A stretch of DNA of 8,731 bases, taken from assembly GCA_019347775.1 (NCBI GenBank), contig JAHWKP010000067.1, forward strand, positions 1 to 8,731, written 5' to 3'. Positions 7,472 to 8,731 of this stretch are shown here, one piece after another (the stretch's first letter is position 1; every line of letters starts with the position of its first letter). Source of the DNA: Actinomycetota bacterium. Lineage in GTDB: Bacteria > Actinomycetota > Acidimicrobiia > Acidimicrobiales > JAHWKP01. Under the pieces are notes generated by a model that worked only from the letters and a program-made list of their open reading frames with translations, ran no database searches and was not told where the DNA came from. A program made the translations under genes and the position numbers.

Positions 7472-8731
7472 GTGAGCGCGCTGTGGGACGCGGCCAGCAC
7501 TGCCGCGGGCCTGCTCTGGCGGGCGGCCTGGGCGCTCGCACTCGGCTACGCCGTGTCATCGGTCATCCAGGTATTCGTCTCCCGGAGGCAAGCAGCCAAG
7601 CATCTCGGCGAAGGCGCACCTCCCCAGCTCGGACTCGCGATGCTCCTTGGCTTCGCCTCGTCGTCATGCTCGTTCGCGGCCCTGTCCGCTACCCGCAGCC
7701 TGTTCACGAAGGGGGCCGCGGTCACCAGCGCACTGGCGTTCATGTTCGCCTCGACGAACCTGGCGATCGAGGTTGCCGCCCTGGCGTTCATCTTCCTTGG
7801 CTGGCAGTACGCGGTGGCGCTGTTCGTCGGGGCGCCGATCATCGTTGCCGCCATGGCTGTGACCGTGCGCCTCACCCTTCCGGAGGGTCTCGCTGATCAA
7901 GCGCTCGAGCGCGCCCGAGACGTGGAGGGCCGCGGCATGGACCACGCTGAAGGGCTTCCCACCAAGCTACGGGAGCGCCTTCAGGACCGGCGGACGTGGG
8001 GACGAGTCGGTGACGCGTACATCGCCGAGTGGCGGATGGTATGGAAAGAGCTGCTCGTCGGCTTCGCCATCGCCGGCGCCATCGCCGCTCTCGTGCCCGA
8101 CCGCGTCTTCGAAGCGCTCTTCCCGCAGGGCGACACCCCATGGCTCGTTCCGCTCCAAGCTCTGGTCGCTCCCGTGCTCGCGGTCGCCACCTTCATCGGC
8201 TCGATGGGCAACGGGCCGCTTGCGGCCATTCTCGCCGAGCAGGGGATCGTCTTTGGCGCCATCATGACCTTCCTCTATGCGGACTTCGTCGTCCCGCCGG
8301 CGCTGAAGATCAACGCCAACTACTACGGCTGGCGGTTCGCGGCCTACCTGGCGGGAGTGTTCACCGTGGCTGCGATCGTCACCGGTGTCGTCGTACACGG
8401 CCTTTTCGCCGTTGTCGGCGCGCTGCCTACCGGCGCTCGCAGCATTGAAGAGCTCTCAGCGTTCAGGGTCGACTACACGCTCTTCCTCAACCTCGCCGCC
8501 GCGGCCGTGGCGTCGAGCGTAAAGCAGATCGCGGCATGGGTCGCGACGAACGTCGCCGCCGTGGCGGCGGCTGTCGTCCACTCGGCGCAGGTCGTCGTCA
8601 TGATCGCCAAGTGGGTGGCGCTCGGCGTCGTCGCCATGGCGCAGGCAGCGATCGTCGCTGCTGCCTGGGTGATCTCGATGGGTCCGATCGCTCTCGTGGT
8701 TGTCGCCATCGCCGGTCTGGCGGCAGCGTTC
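7472..8731 (+). CDS. DUF318/UPF0718-type permease, 3' end outside window
   Basis: The frame from GTG 7472 is open to the last base (420 codons, no stop), so the gene is incomplete. The first ~345 residues form a polytopic inner-membrane permease of the DUF318/UPF0718 group, which includes proteins proposed to export metals or metalloids. Diagnostic parts are FASSSCSFAALSATRSLFTK (61-80, C66 in the signature), ALAFMFASTNLAIE, a charged cytoplasmic loop (about 150-185), EWRMVWKELLVGF, the second-half signature GSMGNGPLAA (243-252), ADFVVPPALKI and YYGWRFAAYL. The core ends near DYTLFLNL (334-341), where relatives usually stop soon after. Residues ~346-420 are an Ala/Val-rich extension with Trp at 356, 381 and 399. 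GTG 7472 has only AGGG at 7465-7468 as a close ribosome binding site. Substrate is unknown; the cytochrome next door may supply redox activity. Confidence 0.87.
   Translation, partial: MSALWDAASTAAGLLWRAAWALALGYAVSSVIQVFVSRRQAAKHLGEGAPPQLGLAMLLGFASSSCSFAALSATRSLFTKGAAVTSALAFMFASTNLAIEVAALAFIFLGWQYAVALFVGAPIIVAAMAVTVRLTLPEGLADQALERARDVEGRGMDHAEGLPTKLRERLQDRRTWGRVGDAYIAEWRMVWKELLVGFAIAGAIAALVPDRVFEALFPQGDTPWLVPLQALVAPVLAVATFIGSMGNGPLAAILAEQGIVFGAIMTFLYADFVVPPALKINANYYGWRFAAYLAGVFTVAAIVTGVVVHGLFAVVGALPTGARSIEELSAFRVDYTLFLNLAAAAVASSVKQIAAWVATNVAAVAAAVVHSAQVVVMIAKWVALGVVAMAQAAIVAAAWVISMGPIALVVVAIAGLAAAF

Noticed and set aside
7447..7896. 149-codon plus-strand frame from TTG 7447
   Set aside because: Although it follows the GAGGAGG site, its product is Arg/Gly-rich shadow of the permease, whose own frame carries clear family signatures.

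Overview
The window is GC-rich, nearly gap-free DNA in which every supported gene lies on the + strand. The GTG starts, the mycobacterial-type nucleotidyltransferase and WbbL-like rhamnosyltransferase sequences, and the high GC at third codon positions suggest an actinobacterium. An Acidimicrobiia-like or other little-studied lineage is a guess. No tRNA, rRNA, CRISPR array, insertion sequence or convincing rho-independent terminator was seen, and no stretch over 300 bases lacks a gene.

Positions 1-6802 form a nucleotide-sugar and cell-surface polysaccharide block. In order it holds the 3' end of rmlB, rmlA, rmlD, a UDP-glucose 6-dehydrogenase, a family 2 (WbbL-like rhamnosyl) glycosyltransferase, an unrecognised membrane-anchored His-rich protein, a mannose-1-phosphate guanylyltransferase-like enzyme, and a GalE-like epimerase. 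Together they would supply dTDP-L-rhamnose (the 3,5-epimerase RmlC is not in the window), UDP-glucuronate, a hexose-1-phosphate-derived NDP-sugar (probably GDP-mannose) and a C4-epimerised UDP-sugar. They also provide one transferase likely to use dTDP-rhamnose. Junctions are 4-base NTGA overlaps or gaps of 14 bases or less, so this looks like one translationally coupled transcription unit.

Positions 6805-8731 change theme without a clear break. A secreted or membrane-tethered c-type cytochrome with a Met-rich linker and a C-terminal SHOCT-like segment is followed by a DUF318/UPF0718-type permease of the kind linked to metal or metalloid export. The permease frame runs off the window, and its last ~75 visible residues are an Ala/Val/Trp-rich extension resembling phage tape-measure helices.

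Points worth a second look are the His-rich protein at 4058-4852, the glycosyltransferase whose only sensible start is a CTG overlapping the ugd stop, the cytochrome-SHOCT/permease pair, the permease extension, and a strong Shine-Dalgarno sequence at 7428-7434 with no canonical start behind it.
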